Source: Lysobacter concretionis Ko07 = DSM 16239 (GTDB lineage Bacteria > Pseudomonadota > Gammaproteobacteria > Xanthomonadales > Xanthomonadaceae). From it: 64,000 nt of DNA. A model generated the notes under the pieces. That model saw nothing but the letters and a program-made list of their open reading frames with translations, made no database searches and was not told where the DNA came from. Shown piece by piece: positions 61,667-64,000 of the stretch. The stretch is from the NCBI RefSeq assembly GCF_000768345.1, contig NZ_AVPS01000003.1, positions 399,971-463,970 of the forward strand. Reading direction: 5' to 3'. Position 1 is the stretch's first letter. The number at the start of each line of letters is the position of its first letter. The position numbers and the translations under genes were made by a program.

Positions 61667-61875
61667 CGCATCTGGCGGATGCCCGGCCGGCATCTGCCGC
61701 GTCTGCGAACGCCGGCCCGGGATGGTCGGCCGGACGATCCGAAGCCTGCTCCGTTGCGCCACGGATGGCCGCGACACAATCCATCCCTGCGGCTTCCGCG
61801 ACCTGTCCCGACGCCCTACACGATTGCCCCCAGCAACGTACGTGCAAGCCCTCCCCTACAAAATGGAGACATGCC

Positions 61876-63069
61876 ATGTCCCTTACCGACCGTTACGCCG
61901 ACACCCTTGACGAAATCCGCGCCGCCGGCCTGTTCAAGGCCGAACGCATCATCAGCAGCCCGCAGTCCGCCGAGATCACCCTGGACGACGGCAGCAGCGT
62001 GCTCAATTTCTGCGCCAACAATTACCTCGGCCTGGCGGACCATCCGGACCTGATCCAGGCCGCCAAGGACGCGCTGGACACCCACGGCTTCGGCATGGCC
62101 TCGGTGCGTTTCATCTGTGGCACCCAGGACCTGCACAAGGAGCTGGAGCAGACGATCGCGACCTTCTTCGGCACCGAGGACACCATCCTCTACGCCGCCT
62201 GCTTCGACGCCAACGGCGGCCTGTTCGAGCCGTTGCTCGGCCCTGACGATGCCGTCATCTCCGACAGCCTCAACCACGCCTCGATCATTGACGGCGTGCG
62301 CCTGTGCAAGGCCCAGCGCTTCCGCTACGCCAACTGCGACATGGCCGATCTGGAAAAGCAGTTGCAGGCCGCCGACGCCGCGGGCTGCAAGACCAAGTTG
62401 ATCACCACCGACGGCGTGTTCTCGATGGACGGCTTCGTCGCCCCGCTGGACGAGATCTGCGCGCTGGCGGAAAAATACGGCGCGCTGGTACACATCGACG
62501 AATGCCACGCGACCGGCTTCCTTGGCGCCACCGGCCGCGGCTCGGCCGAGGTCAAGGGCGTGATGGACAGGATCGACATCTTCACCGGCACCCTGGGCAA
62601 GGCCATGGGCGGCGCGGTGGGCGGCTTCACCACGGGGAAAAAGGAAGTCATCGAACTGCTGCGCCAGCGCTCACGGCCGTACCTGTTCTCCAACTCCCTG
62701 CCGCCGCACGTGGTCGCCGCCGGCACCAAGGCGTTCGACATGCTGGCCGCCGCGGATGATCTGCGGGAGAAACTGGTCGAGAACACCGACTACTTCCGCA
62801 AGAAGATGATTGCCGCCGGTTTCGACATCAAGCCAGGCAACCATCCGATCGTCCCGGTGATGCTGTACGACGCTCCGCTGGCGCAGAAGTTCGCCGAGCG
62901 CCTGCTTGAGGAAGGCATCTACGCAATCGGCTTTTTCTTCCCGGTCGTGCCGCAGGGCCAGGCCCGCATCCGTACCCAGATCAGCGCGGCGCATACCCGC
63001 GAACACCTGGACCGCGCCATCGACGCCTTCACCCGCATCGGCCATGAACTGGGCGTGCTGAAGGCGTGA
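61876..63069 (+). CDS. kbl: 2-amino-3-ketobutyrate coenzyme A ligase (glycine C-acetyltransferase)
   Basis: Protein of 397 residues, as in E. coli (398). It cleaves 2-amino-3-ketobutyrate with CoA to glycine and acetyl-CoA, using PLP. Motifs are [57 protein letters not shown] and the PLP lysine in [13 protein letters not shown]. The ATG at 61876 has GGAG seven bases upstream. It works directly on the product of Tdh, which is unstable, so close pairing is expected. A terminator follows. Confidence 0.97.
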   Translation: MSLTDRYADTLDEIRAAGLFKAERIISSPQSAEITLDDGSSVLNFCANNYLGLADHPDLIQAAKDALDTHGFGMASVRFICGTQDLHKELEQTIATFFGTEDTILYAACFDANGGLFEPLLGPDDAVISDSLNHASIIDGVRLCKAQRFRYANCDMADLEKQLQAADAAGCKTKLITTDGVFSMDGFVAPLDEICALAEKYGALVHIDECHATGFLGATGRGSAEVKGVMDRIDIFTGTLGKAMGGAVGGFTTGKKEVIELLRQRSRPYLFSNSLPPHVVAAGTKAFDMLAAADDLREKLVENTDYFRKKMIAAGFDIKPGNHPIVPVMLYDAPLAQKFAERLLEEGIYAIGFFFPVVPQGQARIRTQISAAHTREHLDRAIDAFTRIGHELGVLKA

Positions 63070-63113
63070 GCGATACCGCGGCGTGAGGCCATTGCTTTTG
63101 CTTTCGCCACACC

Positions 63114-63139
63114 AGAACGGCCGCTTGCGCGGCCGTTCT
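63114..63139 (+). terminator. Terminator of kbl
   Basis: An 11-bp perfect stem, AGAACGGCCGC with GCGGCCGTTCT, has a 4-nt loop (63125-63128). It is 45 bases after the kbl stop. Confidence 0.8.
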
Positions 63140-63180
63140 CATTGCTGGAACCGTCGACACTGCGCCCGCGGCGCTATTGG

Positions 63181-63807
63181 TTACTCGTCATTTTCCGGCG
63201 TGGCTGGCTGCGCAGGAATCACGGCCTCACCCTCTGCCACCGGCGCTTCGGCCGCTGCGGGCTTCGGCGCACCCTTCGCCACACGCACACCCTTGGATTC
63301 CATCCAGGCGGCAAACGCATCGGCCGTCATGCGCTGGCCGTTCTGGTTCATGTCGAAGCGCCACGGCGTGTTGTCGAACTCGGTCCGCGGCTTGTAGGCC
63401 GCCGGATCGGTCGCATCCACGGCCGCCGGAGTGGCGGCTGATTCCGAGCCGGCGACGCCCGGTACGGCCGGCGTCGCCACGGCGCCGGGCACGATGCTCC
63501 CGGCAGTAGTCGCCGGCAAGCTCGCCGGCGATGGCGCCGGGACAATGCTGGCGACGTTGCCGCAACTCTCGACCTGAAGCCGGAACAGCACCTGATCCAC
63601 CGACAGGGACTCGTTCAGTGCCTGCGACAGCACGCCCGTGGGCGCACCGAGCTGGCGGGAGGGCGTGCTGAACTCCGCCGTCACCGGCGCGGTGACGGTC
63701 TGCTGGACCGGTATCGCCGGAGCCAGCAGCGCGCCGCATTGGGCCACCTGCGCATGTGCCAAGCCGGCGGAAGTAAACAGCACGAAAGCAATGGCAACGC
63801 GCAACAT
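63181..63807 (-). CDS. Secreted protein of unknown function
   Basis: Protein of 208 residues. AAGGAG abuts one ATG (63811-63813) but sits six bases before the next, at 63805-63807, so I start there (MLRVAIAFVLFTSAGLAHAQ, a signal peptide of about 20). The mature protein has two cysteines (VAQCGALL, VESCGNV), a long Pro/Ala/Val-rich middle and a conserved-looking stretch, FDNTPWRFDMNQNGQRMTADAFAAWMESKGVRVAKG. That stretch may be a small folded domain, but I cannot name it. It is a single gene, convergent with kbl. Confidence 0.7.
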   Translation of the reverse strand: MLRVAIAFVLFTSAGLAHAQVAQCGALLAPAIPVQQTVTAPVTAEFSTPSRQLGAPTGVLSQALNESLSVDQVLFRLQVESCGNVASIVPAPSPASLPATTAGSIVPGAVATPAVPGVAGSESAATPAAVDATDPAAYKPRTEFDNTPWRFDMNQNGQRMTADAFAAWMESKGVRVAKGAPKPAAAEAPVAEGEAVIPAQPATPENDE

Positions 63808-63915
63808 GATCATCTCCTTGGAACCCGTGCCTGGATGCCGGGCCGAGCCACTGGAGTGTAGGCGCGCCCCCGGGATCGGACAACCGGCACGTCCGCATTC
63901 AGCCACATCCGCCAC

Positions 63916-63947
63916 AAAAAAGAAGCCCGTCACAAGGCCGGGCTTCT
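63916..63947 (-). terminator. Intrinsic terminator of a gene beyond the right edge
   Basis: On the minus strand, AGAAGCCCG (from 63947) pairs with CGGGCTTCT (to 63921), followed by at least five T. It would end a minus-strand transcript entering from the right of the window. Confidence 0.8.
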
Positions 63948-64000
63948 GGTTTACCGCAGCAGCTCCGAGGAGCCGCCTGTCACTCACGTGACACTCAGTT

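Noticed and set aside
63951..64000. 3' end of a minus-strand gene at the right edge
   Set aside because: The terminator at 63916-63947 implies one, but fewer than 20 codons are visible and the stop cannot be chosen with confidence.

Overview
The window is high-GC DNA (roughly two thirds G+C by eye). Its gene content points to the Lysobacteraceae/Xanthomonadaceae (Lysobacter, Luteimonas or a close relative). The indicators are three S46 dipeptidyl-peptidases, histidine breakdown through HutF, an Ada-AlkA fusion, a bTHX ribosomal protein, a DUF3348-DUF802-OmpA-DUF2894 cluster, and GTAG-type REP repeats. It is chromosomal, with one clear accessory island near 25-28 kb.

0-18 kb is mostly housekeeping: a partial PQQ glucose dehydrogenase, a DbpA-type RNA helicase, an S4 protein, a BON protein, a ClpP-fold lipoprotein, a DipZ-type CcdA-thioredoxin fusion, uracil phosphoribosyltransferase, MgtC, a lemA-DUF2207 pair, htpG and an MscS channel. 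18.7-23 kb carries a four-gene, translationally coupled operon. Its two central products look like the stator pair of a MotAB/ExbBD/ZorAB-type ion-driven motor, with an approximately 500-residue helical tail on the MotA-like subunit. This is the best candidate here for a poorly described system.

25-28 kb is an integron cassette array without an integrase (a CALIN). It has two intact 60-bp attC sites, one 112-bp attC, and one attC split by a 218-bp insertion. A Phd/ParE toxin-antitoxin pair sits at its distal end beside an IS3-type transposase remnant. hutU follows, separated from hutF and hutI (34-37 kb) by a phosphodiesterase and alkylation-repair genes (Ada-AlkA, Ogt).

38.6-43.5 kb holds a zinc module: a textbook Zur box lies between a MerC-like membrane protein and a ZnuD-like TonB receptor with a His-rich loop, and zur itself lies just downstream of gltX. 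44-52 kb contains lpxH with an unusual repeat-derived C-terminal extension, a COG3650 lipoprotein, a DUF455 protein, purF-cvpA-SPOR-folC, and a histidine phosphatase. 53-60.5 kb has three S46 peptidases that differ at the predicted S1-pocket residue, and 60.6-63 kb encodes the threonine-to-glycine pair tdh-kbl.

Repeats are frequent. The most striking are five long hairpins (two near 46.5 kb, three near 55.5 kb) that share a 23-nt loop but have unrelated, self-complementary 23-bp stems. Five + strand genes have a TANNNT hexamer exactly 6 nt before their ATG, which suggests leaderless transcripts.
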